This document shows, piece after piece, positions 36,545 to 45,870 of a stretch of 64,000 nt of DNA. Numbering within the stretch: position 1 is the first letter of the stretch; every line of letters starts with the position of its first letter. The DNA lies in assembly GCA_900544305.1 (NCBI GenBank), contig UQUV01000007.1, positions 1 to 64,000 of the forward strand, in the 5' to 3' direction. Source of the stretch: an uncultured Porphyromonadaceae bacterium. Lineage in GTDB: Bacteria; Bacteroidota; Bacteroidia; Bacteroidales; Muribaculaceae. The translations under genes and the position numbers were made by a program. The notes under the pieces are model-generated. The model was not told the origin of the DNA and ran no database searches. It was given only the letters and a program-made list of their open reading frames with translations.

Positions 36545-37926
36545 CAGAGAGTATCCTGTTTCAGTTGTTCAATGAACGCATTGATGCGGTGCAGTTCGTG
36601 AGGAATCTCGATGCTCTGCGGGCAGTGGGAAATACATTGTCCGCAACCGATGCAGTGGTCTGCCTGACGGATTTTCGGCACGGCACGGTCGTAGCTTATC
36701 AGATAGGCACGGCGCGCCTGTTCGTAGTTCTCGTCCTTGCTGCTCCGCGGCACATTGCCTTCGTTGACACATTTGTTGTAGTGGAGCAGAACGGCAGGAA
36801 TGTCGATACCGTAAGGGCAGGGCATGCAGTATTTGCAGTCGTTGCACGGCACGGTAGGGTATTTCTTGATAAGCTGAGCCGTTTCTTCCAAAAATACATA
36901 GTCCTCGTCGGTCAACGGCACAAGCGGCGAGTAGGTGCGGAGATTGTCCTGCAGGTGTTCCATGTAGGTCATGCCGCTCAATACGGTGAGCACCTCTTTC
37001 GGAGAACCGGCAAAACGGAACGCCCATGAAGCTACACTGTCCTCCGGACGGCGTTGTTTCAGGCGTGCCACGATGTGCTGCGGCAGGTTTGAAAGGCGGC
37101 CTCCCAGCAGCGGTTCCATGATGATGGCCTGAATGTTGCGTTTCTTCAGTTCGCCCAACAGATATTCCGCATTGACGTTCGCTCCCGAAGCATGACGCCA
37201 GTCTACGTAGTTCATCTGAATCTGCACGAAATCCCAGTGCACCTTGTCGTCCATTGCCAGCACATGGTCGAAAATGTCCTGTGTGCCGTGGAACGAGAAA
37301 CCGAGGTTGCGGATGCGGCCTGCCTCACGTTCCTTGATAAGGTAGTCGAGCATGCCGTTGTCGATGTATCGGGCATTGAACGTTTCCATGCCGCCGTTGC
37401 CGATGGAATGGAGCAGATAGTAGTCTATGTAGTCCGTTTGCAGGTCGATGAACGACTGCTTGTACATTTTGATGGATGCCTCGCGTGTCCACACCTTGAA
37501 GTTCGACAGTTTGGTGGCAATATAGTAGGATTCGCGCGGATAGCGTTTCAGTGCAATGCCCGTGCTCTTTTCCGACCACCCCTGTACGTAGGCAGGCGAT
37601 GTGTCGAAATAGTTCACGCCGTGCTTGATGGCATAGTCCACCAGTTCGTTGACGGCATCCTGGTCAATCATGTCGCCCTTGCCGTCGGGGGCGGGAACTG
37701 TCGGCCAGCGCATACAGCCGTAGCCCAACAGCGAAACGCGGTCGTTCTTTTTGTTTGACGTGCGGTAGGTCATTTTCCCCGTGGGTACGGGTTGTGTGGC
37801 ATTGGTGTCGAGTGCGCTGCCGTCTTTCGGCTTGCACCCGTAGAGAGCCGCCGTTGCCGTAGCTCCCGTGATGCCGACAATCTTCAGAAAGTCGCGTCGG
37901 TTTATATTCTTTTTATTGTGGTCCAT
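36544..37926 (-). CDS. Exported aldo/keto reductase with two 4Fe-4S motifs
   Basis: 460 residues. The N-terminus has a twin-arginine motif (NRRDFLKI, Arg10-Arg11), a hydrophobic stretch and a lipobox-like ALYGC (Cys31), so it is probably Tat-exported and may be lipid-anchored. The aldo/keto reductase barrel follows with catalytic residues in NYFDTSPAY, YYIATKLS and YYLLHS. The C-terminus carries two ferredoxin motifs, CNDCKYCMPCPYG and CIGCGQCISHCP. Located 19 bases after a membrane ferredoxin gene that could deliver electrons. Substrate unknown. An NADP-type fold acting outside the cytoplasm is unusual. Confidence 0.85.
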   Translation of the reverse strand: MDHNKKNINRRDFLKIVGITGATATAALYGCKPKDGSALDTNATQPVPTGKMTYRTSNKKNDRVSLLGYGCMRWPTVPAPDGKGDMIDQDAVNELVDYAIKHGVNYFDTSPAYVQGWSEKSTGIALKRYPRESYYIATKLSNFKVWTREASIKMYKQSFIDLQTDYIDYYLLHSIGNGGMETFNARYIDNGMLDYLIKEREAGRIRNLGFSFHGTQDIFDHVLAMDDKVHWDFVQIQMNYVDWRHASGANVNAEYLLGELKKRNIQAIIMEPLLGGRLSNLPQHIVARLKQRRPEDSVASWAFRFAGSPKEVLTVLSGMTYMEHLQDNLRTYSPLVPLTDEDYVFLEETAQLIKKYPTVPCNDCKYCMPCPYGIDIPAVLLHYNKCVNEGNVPRSSKDENYEQARRAYLISYDRAVPKIRQADHCIGCGQCISHCPQSIEIPHELHRINAFIEQLKQDTL

Positions 37927-37945
37927 AGTGTTTCCTCCTTAATGG

Positions 37946-39418
37946 TTAAATGTTTCTGTGGCGTTCGTGGCCTTCAACATAAATGGCACTGAACGGACGT
38001 GCCGGACAAAGATTCTCGCAGGCACCGCAGCCGATGCAGCGTTCCGTGTTGACAACCGGGATTTTCAGCGAATTTTCGTCGTTCGGGTCAGACGGAACCA
38101 TCTGGATGGCACCGCTCGGACAATGGCGGGCGCAGTTGCCGCAGCTCACTCCGTCGGTCAGTACCACGCAGTTGGCCTTCACCCATACGGCATGGCCAAT
38201 CTGGATGCCGGTCTTTTCCTCGCGCGTAATCGGGCGGATGGCTCCTGCCGGACACACTTCCGAACATTTCGTACATTCCGGACGGCAGTAGCCACGTTCG
38301 TACGACATTTCCGGCTGCATCAGCGTCAGTAGATTTCCCGACGGGCGCAGTACGCCGTTCGGGCAGGCCGACACGCAGAGCTGACAGCCCGTACAGTGTT
38401 GGGCAAAATGTTTGATGCTCAGTGAGCCCGGAGGGGTTATTCTGGTTGCACGGTTTGGAATTTTCTTGTCCTCGATGGTGGCGAGTCCGCCGTCCACTTT
38501 CTTTTCCTGTGCTTCAATCAAGCCGGTAGCCGCAACGGCAGCTGCGGTGGTGATGAAGGTACGGCGTGCCGTGTCCACCTCTTTCGGTGCGCTTTTTTCA
38601 GCACGGCGGCGCGTGTAGCTGATGGCGTGCTGAGAACATTTGTCAAGACAGTCGAGACACATCACACAGCGGCTGTAGTCGATGGTGTGGGCCTTCGAGT
38701 TGATGCAGGCAGCCTTGCAGTTGCGGGCGCAGAGTCCGCAGCCGTTGCACTTCGTCGTATCGATGACCGGCTTTAGCCATGAGTAGCGTGAAATGAAGCC
38801 GAGGAAAGTTCCGACCGGGCAAATCGTGTTGCAATAGGTGCGGCCGTTGCGCCAGGCAAGGATTACGACGGCTACCAGCGTTACGGCAGCGATGATGAAC
38901 GTGGGCAGACTTTTCATCCAAACGTCCACTGAATAGAACTCATAACTGTCGGCGCGTTCGGCAAAGTAGGCGAGCACGTTGTTGCCCCATTGGTAGAGCG
39001 GTTGCAACAGGTTATTGGCGATGCGTCCGAATGCCGCATAAGGGTCGAGCAGAGCGGCAAGTGAGCCGATACCTGCCACAAGGGCAATGACAAACACGCC
39101 GAGCATCGTATAGCGAAGCCAGCTTACTGCCGGAGAATATTTGTAGGGCAGTTTTTTGCGGCGTTTGCCGAACCAGGCAACGATGTCCTGAAAGATGCCG
39201 AGCGGGCAGATGACAGAGCAGTACACTCTGCCCAAAAGGAGAGTAAGCACAAGTAAGGCTACAATGACTCCGACATTCAGCGCAAGCACAGCCGGAATGA
39301 ATTGTATTTTAGCCAGTCCTCCTAACCAAGTGTGAATAGTTCCTGTAAAATCCAGAAACAGCAGGGTCACCAGTGCGAAAACGATGACCGCTACGGTTAA
39401 TCTAATTTTGCGTAACAT
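37946..39418 (-). CDS. NapH/NapG-like fused polyferredoxin membrane protein
   Basis: 490 residues. The N-terminal about 215 residues carry four to five membrane helices with CxxxCP motifs (YCSVICPLG near 67-73 and YCNTICPVG near 195-202) as in NapH. A cytoplasmic ferredoxin pair follows (CNGCGLCARNCK, CVMCLDCLDKC, about 224-261). A second twin-arginine-like segment (ARRTFITTAAAVAATG, Arg285-286) leads to four more cluster motifs (CTGCQLCVSACP, CTKCSEVCP, CGNCARHCP, CIGCGACENLCP), resembling NapG. The layout suggests electron flow from quinol or cytoplasmic donor to the periplasm. First gene of the five-gene operon. Confidence 0.85.
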   Translation of the reverse strand: MLRKIRLTVAVIVFALVTLLFLDFTGTIHTWLGGLAKIQFIPAVLALNVGVIVALLVLTLLLGRVYCSVICPLGIFQDIVAWFGKRRKKLPYKYSPAVSWLRYTMLGVFVIALVAGIGSLAALLDPYAAFGRIANNLLQPLYQWGNNVLAYFAERADSYEFYSVDVWMKSLPTFIIAAVTLVAVVILAWRNGRTYCNTICPVGTFLGFISRYSWLKPVIDTTKCNGCGLCARNCKAACINSKAHTIDYSRCVMCLDCLDKCSQHAISYTRRRAEKSAPKEVDTARRTFITTAAAVAATGLIEAQEKKVDGGLATIEDKKIPNRATRITPPGSLSIKHFAQHCTGCQLCVSACPNGVLRPSGNLLTLMQPEMSYERGYCRPECTKCSEVCPAGAIRPITREEKTGIQIGHAVWVKANCVVLTDGVSCGNCARHCPSGAIQMVPSDPNDENSLKIPVVNTERCIGCGACENLCPARPFSAIYVEGHERHRNI

Positions 39419-39712
39419 GTTGAGTCTGTGTTTTACTGCAAAAATAAAGTAAGTTTTCTTCTTTCAGGCAGATGGATTGTGGTTTTTTTGAAAAAATTAA
39501 CCGATTTCGCCACTCACTTGTGAAAAAGATGTCTGAAGTTTTTGTAAGTTGCTTTTTTTTTTACGATATTGCGCTTAAATTACAGTTTTAGATTGAACTT
39601 ATCAAAAGGGGGCATTCTCGCTTGTGCTGCGTAGGCGTGTCAATATTGTCTGAACTTTGAACTGTAAAAATACTGGAATTATATCTGTATTATATAATTA
39701 AAATGAAGTACT
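39419..39712. other. Intergenic region between divergent operons
   Basis: 294 bp, AT-rich, with no open frame. A leftward -7 box TATTTTTG (complement of 39439-39446) lies 20 bases ahead of the polyferredoxin start, but no -33 box is at the right distance. No clear rightward promoter was identified for the esterase. Confidence 0.5.
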
Positions 39713-40987
39713 ATGAATTTTAAGCGAATTTTGACCGTCGTGTTGGCGGTTTGTCTGGGACTTGGAGTCTGGGCTCAGCAGCAGAGCGACTTGCAGCGGG
39801 CTCTGCGGATTTATGATCTGCTGAAGGAAGCTCAGGGGGATAGTGTGATGCACTACATGAACGACCAGGTCAGGGCAGCAGTCAGCGCTCAGATGTTGGG
39901 GGCTACGTTTGCTCAATTGCAGATGCAGATGGGCGAGCTGAAAGAGGTCTCGGAATGGCAGGAGGATACGATGTACGGTGTGCATGTGTACTATCGCGAC
40001 CTGACTTTTGAAAAGGCGGCTTTGCGGCTTTTACTGGCTTTTGATGCCGACGGACGTGCCAATACACTGCGTTTTGTTCCGGTTCCGAAAGCACCGGCCG
40101 TTTCGCAGAAAACTGCGGATCAGGTTCCGGAAGATTTGCGGGAAAAGTCGGTCGAAGTATGTACGGGGAGTTTCAAGCTTCCCGGCACTTTGACTATGCC
40201 CCTTTCCGAAGGCCGTTTTCCGCTGTTGGTGCTGGTTCACGGATCCGGTCCGTGCGACCGGGATGAGACGGTGGGCGGCATGAAGATTTTCCGTGATTTG
40301 GCGCACGGTTTGGCTCGCAAGGGTATCGCAGTACTTCGTTATGACAAACGTACGAAAGTTTATGGCAATCGTTCGACAGAACCCGGACAGCCGATGAATT
40401 ACGATTCGGAGACAACGGATGATGCGGTTTCCGCACTCCGGCTCGCCGCATCGTTGCCGCAGGTGGATTCAACCCGGATGTTTGTTCTCGGGCATAGCCT
40501 TGGCGGAATGTTGGTGCCGCGCATTGTGCAACGAGCCGGTGCAGGCCGTGTGGCGGGTGGAATTGTACTGGCAGGTCCGGCCCGGACCATGCGTGAGCTG
40601 CTTACCGAGCAGTTGACTTATTTGGCTTCTGTAAAGGGAGTGTCAGAGACGGACGTGTCGGCTCAGGTAGATGGCATGATGGCCTCGTTGCCGGAGAGCT
40701 ACCGGGAGATGGATAATTCTTATCGTCCGCTTGAAGCCGCTGCCGCATTGGAGATTCCGTTGCTTTTTCTGCAAGGAGAGCGCGATTATCAGGTCACTAT
40801 GCAGGATTTCGGATTATGGCGTTCGGTATTGGCCGGAAAAGCCGATGTCTGCTTTAAGTCGTATGCCGGCCTGAATCATATTTTGCAGGAAGGAACCGGA
40901 AAGTCGGTCCCTGCTGAATATGAGGAAAAGGGTTTCGTTCCGCAATATGTTATCGACGATATCGCTAACTTTATTCAGAAATATTGA
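39713..40987 (+). CDS. Exported alpha/beta hydrolase with N-terminal DUF3887 domain
   Basis: 424 residues with a signal peptide (LTVVLAVCLGLGVWAQ). A DUF3887-type domain covers about residues 25-120 (DSVMHYMNDQVRAAVSAQM, VYYRDLTFEKAALRLLLAFD). The hydrolase core then has VLVHGSGPCDRDET, the nucleophile elbow GHSLGG, and a late LNHIL supplying the probable catalytic His. Likely a periplasmic esterase or peptidase. A small lipoprotein gene follows after 33 bases. Confidence 0.85.
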   Translation: MNFKRILTVVLAVCLGLGVWAQQQSDLQRALRIYDLLKEAQGDSVMHYMNDQVRAAVSAQMLGATFAQLQMQMGELKEVSEWQEDTMYGVHVYYRDLTFEKAALRLLLAFDADGRANTLRFVPVPKAPAVSQKTADQVPEDLREKSVEVCTGSFKLPGTLTMPLSEGRFPLLVLVHGSGPCDRDETVGGMKIFRDLAHGLARKGIAVLRYDKRTKVYGNRSTEPGQPMNYDSETTDDAVSALRLAASLPQVDSTRMFVLGHSLGGMLVPRIVQRAGAGRVAGGIVLAGPARTMRELLTEQLTYLASVKGVSETDVSAQVDGMMASLPESYREMDNSYRPLEAAAALEIPLLFLQGERDYQVTMQDFGLWRSVLAGKADVCFKSYAGLNHILQEGTGKSVPAEYEEKGFVPQYVIDDIANFIQKY

Positions 40988-41020
40988 TTTGTATTATAAT
41001 TTAATTGACTCATGTTACTT

Positions 41021-41671
41021 ATGAAAAACAAGACGGTTTTATTGTTGTTGGGATTGTGCGTGCTGTTTTTGAGTGCGTGCAATGATGAAGATGGCAATCT
41101 GAAGGATGTCGACACTTCAAAGTGGGAAATCATGGATGCGCAGGACTGCAACGGTGTGGCGTTCTCGTTAGTTCCGTGTACGGACGACGAAGTGCCTTGC
41201 AATGATTTCAGCGAAGACCAGGCTGTGAATTTCATGCTGACGATTACGAATAACCTTGACGTGCCCATTACGATTATGGAAACTGATATCCACCCGGTTG
41301 GCGGTATCGATTGGTCGCTGGTAAGCGTTACGGACGAGAATGGCAATCTCAAGACTGATCTCTATACGCCTCACGGGGTAGTTGCAAAAATGTTCTCCGT
41401 TGATATTTATCCCGGAGAGGTATATTCGGTGAAGAGCAACAATACAAAAACGCTGGCATGGCATAAATGGCCGTCGGCAAAAGTACCGGTTATCACCGAC
41501 GATTCGCGCTATAATTGGGATAGCCGTCCGTATGTGACGAAAGGACTTTATAAAGGAGTGGCAAAAGCCGGCATACAGATTTATGAGAGGGTGGTGGAAG
41601 GTGACCTTGTTTCCGCCAAAAAACTTTTTGTTGCCAATGTTGACCTCGCGGTGAATTTCGTGGTGCGCTGA
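41021..41671 (+). CDS. Lipoprotein of unknown function
   Basis: 216 residues from the ATG at 41021; an in-frame ATG at 41012 is also possible. The lipobox FLSAC is followed by NDEDGN, an acidic run that may direct surface export. The mature part is beta-rich with an immunoglobulin-like feel (AVNFMLTITNNLDVPITIMETD, VDLAVNFVVR) but no family was recognised. It follows the esterase gene after a short gap and is probably co-transcribed. Ends before a strong terminator. Confidence 0.75.
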   Translation: MKNKTVLLLLGLCVLFLSACNDEDGNLKDVDTSKWEIMDAQDCNGVAFSLVPCTDDEVPCNDFSEDQAVNFMLTITNNLDVPITIMETDIHPVGGIDWSLVSVTDENGNLKTDLYTPHGVVAKMFSVDIYPGEVYSVKSNNTKTLAWHKWPSAKVPVITDDSRYNWDSRPYVTKGLYKGVAKAGIQIYERVVEGDLVSAKKLFVANVDLAVNFVVR

Positions 41672-41695
41672 CGTGTAGAACGATATAGACAGCTG

Positions 41696-41738
41696 CGCCC
41701 TGTTTCCGTCGGGAAGCAGGGCGTAGCCGTTTTTATTT
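41696..41738. terminator. Terminator between lipoprotein gene and convergent MATE gene
   Basis: An imperfect 12 bp stem (41696-41707 with 41712-41723, CGCCCTG arm perfect) is followed by GTTTTTATTTTA. The convergent MATE gene ends at 41743. Confidence 0.75.
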
Positions 41739-41742
41739 TATG

Positions 41743-43101
41743 TCAATCCAATTGTTGTCTTTTGGTTTTCAGCCATGCCGTGTAGGCAAGCACATAGAGG
41801 AACGTGAGCACTTCAGCCGCGGGAACTGCCAGCCAAATGCCGTCGTCACCCATAAGAGGCGGCAGGATGAGGAAGCTGGCAATCATAAAGACAAATCCCC
41901 GGAGCAGGGTGATGACTGTCGAAGGTTTGGCTCTTTCTATGCTCTGGAAATAGCAGATGGCTACGATATTGATGGCAAAACACAGATAGCCCGATGCAAA
42001 CAGCGGTAGGCCGTGTACGGCAATTTCATAGGCGTTGGTTCCTTCCACAAGGAAAAGTCCCGCCATTTGCGGAGAGCACAAGCCTTGCAAGGCGATGATG
42101 CCCACGCCGCTGACACAGGCCGTAATGAGTGCAATGCGCAACGCTTCCTTCACACGGTTGTGGTTTCCGGCACCGAAATTGTAGCTCATGATAGGCTGTG
42201 CCGATTGGCCGATAGCATTGTTCAGCATGAAAATGAGCGGAAACAGGTAGCAAGTGACACTATAGGCCGCCACACCGTCCTCACCCAAGTATTTCATAAA
42301 TACATAGTTGCCCGTGAACATCATGCAGGCGATGGCGGCTTCGCAAAGGAAAGTGGCCGACCCCAGGCGGCAGATGTAGCGGATGTTGCGCCATGTCAGT
42401 TCCAGACTCCTGCGTGATAGGTGGATACGGATGAATCGGATGCTGGATTTCTTTCCAAAAAGATAGATGACCACCATCACGGCACCCACTATGTAGCCCA
42501 GACTCGTGGCAAGCGCAGCACCGAACATGCCCCATTGGAATTCGAAAATAAATACGTAGTCGAGCACAATGTTGATGATGGCGGGAATGGCGTTGCACAC
42601 CATTGCATAGTTGGGCGAACCGTCGATGCGGATAAAGTACATACCCAGTGTCAGCATGGCGCTGAACACCAGGAAGGGAACAAACCAGTAGATGTATTCC
42701 AACGTAAGCGGCAGCAGTCGTTCGGAACTGCCGAGCATGATTGCCACATCCGAAGCGTGAAGACACACCGGAATCCAGATGGCAAGCAGCAGGAGGACAA
42801 GAATGACGGTTGCCTGTGTGACGTTGATGCGCGCATTTTTCTGCTGTCCGCGCGAAAGGTGGATAGAAGCCACTACTGATGCGCCGGCTCCAAACATCAT
42901 GGCAAAACCTGTGTTAATCAGAAAAAGTGGAGCAGTAATGTTGACAGCCGCAAGGGCGTCGCTGCCGATACCTTTTCCCACAAAAATTCCGTCCGTGATG
43001 ATGAATGCCGTGGAAAATAGCATTCCCAGCAGTGTGGGGATTAGCATTTTCCAGAAAATCCCCGAAATTTTCATTTTCCCGAAGTCGATAGTCGCTTTCA
43101 T
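41743..43101 (-). CDS. MATE family efflux transporter (second copy)
   Basis: 452 residues, twelve membrane helices; signatures FWKMLIPTLLGMLFSTAFIITDGIFVGKGIG and FEFQWGMFGAALATSLGY. It resembles the MepA/NorM branch and differs clearly from the MATE at 34263-35600. Substrate unknown. A -7 box TACCTTTG (complement of 43129-43136) lies 27 bases upstream, within a short gap that borders a cluster of dispersed repeats. It appears monocistronic. Confidence 0.88.
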   Translation of the reverse strand: MKATIDFGKMKISGIFWKMLIPTLLGMLFSTAFIITDGIFVGKGIGSDALAAVNITAPLFLINTGFAMMFGAGASVVASIHLSRGQQKNARINVTQATVILVLLLLAIWIPVCLHASDVAIMLGSSERLLPLTLEYIYWFVPFLVFSAMLTLGMYFIRIDGSPNYAMVCNAIPAIINIVLDYVFIFEFQWGMFGAALATSLGYIVGAVMVVIYLFGKKSSIRFIRIHLSRRSLELTWRNIRYICRLGSATFLCEAAIACMMFTGNYVFMKYLGEDGVAAYSVTCYLFPLIFMLNNAIGQSAQPIMSYNFGAGNHNRVKEALRIALITACVSGVGIIALQGLCSPQMAGLFLVEGTNAYEIAVHGLPLFASGYLCFAINIVAICYFQSIERAKPSTVITLLRGFVFMIASFLILPPLMGDDGIWLAVPAAEVLTFLYVLAYTAWLKTKRQQLD

Positions 43102-43159
43102 AGATTGTCAGTTTCTGTATTCGGGGTGCAAAGGTAGTGCTTTTTCGGTATTTTGTTTT

Positions 43160-43343
43160 CGACTTTCACTATATTTGTAGAATATAGGTGCGGCTCGGGA
43201 TAAAAAATAATTGAAACAAGTTTCATTATTTTATTCTCCGCTCGACTTTCACTATCTTTGGATAAGATAGGATGCGGTTCGGCATAGCCAAATTTGAAAA
43301 CTGCGTTTTCATTTGTCTCTGCACTCACCTTTCACTATATTTG
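43160..43343 (+). repeat. Promoter-bearing palindromic repeat, copy C (tandem cluster)
   Basis: Two consecutive units. Each begins with a palindrome (CTATATTtgtagAATATAG at 43169-43187; CTATCTTtggatAAGATAG at 43252-43270) followed by the GCGGCTCGGGATA / GATGCGGTTCGGCATAGCC core. The second unit has the GAAAAC-tgc-GTTTTC hairpin and a complete promoter: TTTG 43312-43315, 20 bp, TATATTTG 43336-43343. The 43102-43456 gap holds nothing else except a possible 21-codon frame at 43408-43473. The gene once driven by this promoter seems lost. Confidence 0.8.
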
Positions 43344-43456
43344 TTGTAATCAGATAGGTTTTATTTGATTTTCAACAGATTGGATAAAACTCGTACGAGA
43401 ACAGGCAATGGATAAGAAAAAAGCGTACGTTCCGAACTTCCACATTTCTCATGCTT

Positions 43457-43651
43457 TCAAATTACATGGTTAGCATGAGCGAAACTTTCCAAACCTTCAA
43501 TATCTCCCTGTTGAATAATCGGTACAGCCTTTTTCAATATCTCTTTTGGCCAGTTCCACCACTTTAACGATAGGAGTTTGGTTATAGTATCTTCATTAGT
43601 AAAGGAATCAGGTAATAAGTAAGTGATCAAAAATATTTTTATATTCAGCAC
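43457..43651 (-). pseudogene. C-terminal remnant of a CatB/Vat-type O-acetyltransferase
   Basis: Only about 45 residues are homologous: FTNEDTITKLLSLKWWNWP followed by PIIQQGDIEGLESFA, the recognisable C-terminal helix of CatB/VatD-like xenobiotic acetyltransferases (usually about 210 residues). The left-handed beta-helix with the catalytic His is missing, and the first dozen codons of the frame are unrelated. The remnant lies next to a broken IS630 gene in an AT-rich patch, which suggests truncation by insertion or deletion. It is unlikely to be functional. Confidence 0.6.
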
Positions 43652-43692
43652 AAAATATTAATATTGTATCATGATATTTTAGAATTTGAATC

Positions 43693-43987
43693 ATGAAACA
43701 TATAAAAATGCTTGAATTAAGTGAGGCTGATCGCCCCAAACTTGAGAAAGGCTATCATAATGGCCTTACTCATAACTATCGTATCAGATGTAAATCCATA
43801 TTGTTGAGGTCATCAGGAAAATCAGCTTCAGAAATATTCGATGTGACAATACCAACAGTATACGCATGGATAAAACGTTATAAAGAAAATGGTATCAAAG
43901 GCTTGGAAACACATCCCGGCTATAATAGATTGTTCCGATGAGGAAGCGGTCCGTAAGGCTATAGAGGAGGACTGTCAAAGTGTATCT
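43693..43987 (+). pseudogene. IS630-family transposase N-terminal fragment, frameshifted
   Basis: The first 82 codons encode the helix-turn-helix of IS630 transposases (RIRCKSILLRSSGKSASEI, VYAWIKRYKENGIKGLE). After YNR the frame runs into a stop at 43939, while another frame continues the family sequence from 43928 (DEEAVRKAIEEDCQSVS) until about 43987, after which homology ends. The DDE catalytic domain is absent. This is a dead fragment of an insertion sequence; no inverted repeats were located. Confidence 0.75.
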
Positions 43988-44069
43988 GTAGGTACGAACT
44001 TATTTGTGAATTACTCATATATGTAAAATTAATTTTGAATAGTTACTTAATAAATTAACTTAACTAACA

Positions 44070-45849
44070 TGAAAAGATTAACATTATTCGGCATTATAGC
44101 TATTCTTGGACTTGTAAGTATGCAAGATATGGCAGCACAGGAGTGTGAGGTAACTCTTAAACTGGTTGAAACAAGCGATGTTCATGGGTGCTATTTCCTT
44201 ACGACTTTATAAAGCGAAAGCCAATGAGCGGAAGTCTTGCAAGGGTAAGTTCTTTCGTGAAGGAACAGCGAGAGCAGTATGGCGACCGTTTTATTCTTAT
44301 GGATAATGGTGATATTCTTCAGGGCCAGCCTATTGCTTATTACTATAACTATATTGATACGGTTTCTGTACATGTGAATGCTGCAATGCTGAATTATCTG
44401 AAATATGATGTAGGTAACATGGGGAATCATGATGTTGAGGCTGGACATTCTACTTATGACAGATGGGTGGAGCAATGCAATTTCCCTGTTCTTGGTGCCA
44501 ATATCATTGATTTGTCACGGAGTGGGACTGACGGTATAGACCTACATCCTGATAATGCATCCTCATCCGTAGCCACATATCTGAAACCTTACCAGATAAT
44601 TGAAAGGGATGGGGTAAAGATTGCCGTACTGGGAATGATAACTCCTGCTGTCCCTTTATGGCTTCCAGAGCAGCTGTGGAGTGGCCTGAGGTTTGATGAT
44701 ATGGAGAAGACAGCAGCCAAATGGATGAAGATTATCCGTGAAAAGGAAAATCCTGATGTTGTGGTTGGACTGTTTCATACAGGATGGGAACAGAATGAAA
44801 CTGATGAGATGATAGAGAATGGATCTGAAAATATAGCCCGCAATGTTCCAGGCTTCGATGTGATCTTTCTCGGACATGACCATGTCAGAAGATGCGAGAA
44901 GATTGTAAATGTTGAGGGTGATTCCGTTCTTCTGGTTAATCCGGGAAGTATGGCAAAGGTAGTATCCGACGTTACATTAACAGTGAGGAAACAAAACGGA
45001 AACCTTGTGGGCAAGTCTGTATGTGGCACTCTTACAGATATGAAGGATTATCCTGTAGACAAAGCTTTTATGAATGAATTTGCACCGCAATATGATGCTA
45101 CGGAGAAGTTCGTATCCCGTAAGGTTGGTGAGATTAAGGAAAGCATAACCACCAAGGATGCGTATTTCGGTCCTTCTGCCTTCGTGGATTTGATACACCA
45201 GTTGCAGCTTGACATTTCAGGAGCCGATATATCATTCTGTGCCCCTCTCTCTTACAATGCTGAGATAAGGAAGGGAGATATTTTTATGAGTGATATGTTT
45301 AACCTGTATAAATACGAGAACATGTTATACGTAATGCTTTTGTCGGGTAAGGAAATAAAGAACTTCCTGGAAATGTCTTATTCTATATGGACCAATGTTA
45401 TGACTTCTGCAGATGACCGTTTGATGCTTCTCAATGATCACGACAATGGTTTTGGCAGATTCAGGAATCCTACGTTCAATTTTGACTCTGCAGCCGGTAT
45501 TGTTTATACAGTTGATGTTACCAAACCGCAGGGTGAGAAGATAAACATAATTTCCATGGCCGACGGCTCCCCCTTCGATATGAACCGCATGTATAAGGTT
45601 GCCGTAAATTCTTACAGAGGTAACGGGGGTGGCAATTTGCTTACCGAGGGAGCCGGAATTCCAAAGAAAGAATTAGGCAAAAGAATAATATCCTCAACAG
45701 ATAAAGATCTCAGATATTATCTGATGAAGAGAATAGAAGAGGTTAAGGTTCTGGAACCAAAGCCTTTGAACCAGTGGAGGTTTATCCCTGAAGAATGGGC
45801 TGTACCTGCAGCTGAAAGGGATTACATATATCTGTTTGGAAATAAATAA
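44070..45849 (+). pseudogene. Exported 5'-nucleotidase/metallophosphatase, frameshifted near the N-terminus
   Basis: From the ATG at 44070 there is a signal peptide (LTLFGIIAILGLVSMQDMAAQ), then the start of a metallophosphoesterase (LKLVETSDVHGCYF) which hits a stop at 44211. The rest continues in another frame from 44188 (FPYDFIKRKPMSG) for 553 residues: DNGDILQGQP, GNMGNHDVE and FLGHDHVRR metal motifs, then a 5'-nucleotidase C-terminal domain (FCAPLSYNAEIRKGD, NSYRGNGGGNLL). A missing base in TTTCCTTAC near 44197 (TTTCCCTAC-like expected) explains the break. Either pseudogene, sequencing error or programmed shift. Confidence 0.8.
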
Positions 45850-45870
45850 TATAGTATTAACTATTTCTTC

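Noticed and set aside
44188..45849. Stand-alone cytoplasmic 5'-nucleotidase starting at GTG 44188
   Set aside because: The missing N-terminal strand with the first metal ligands (DVHG) and a signal peptide are encoded just upstream in another frame, so a frameshifted longer gene explains the data better.
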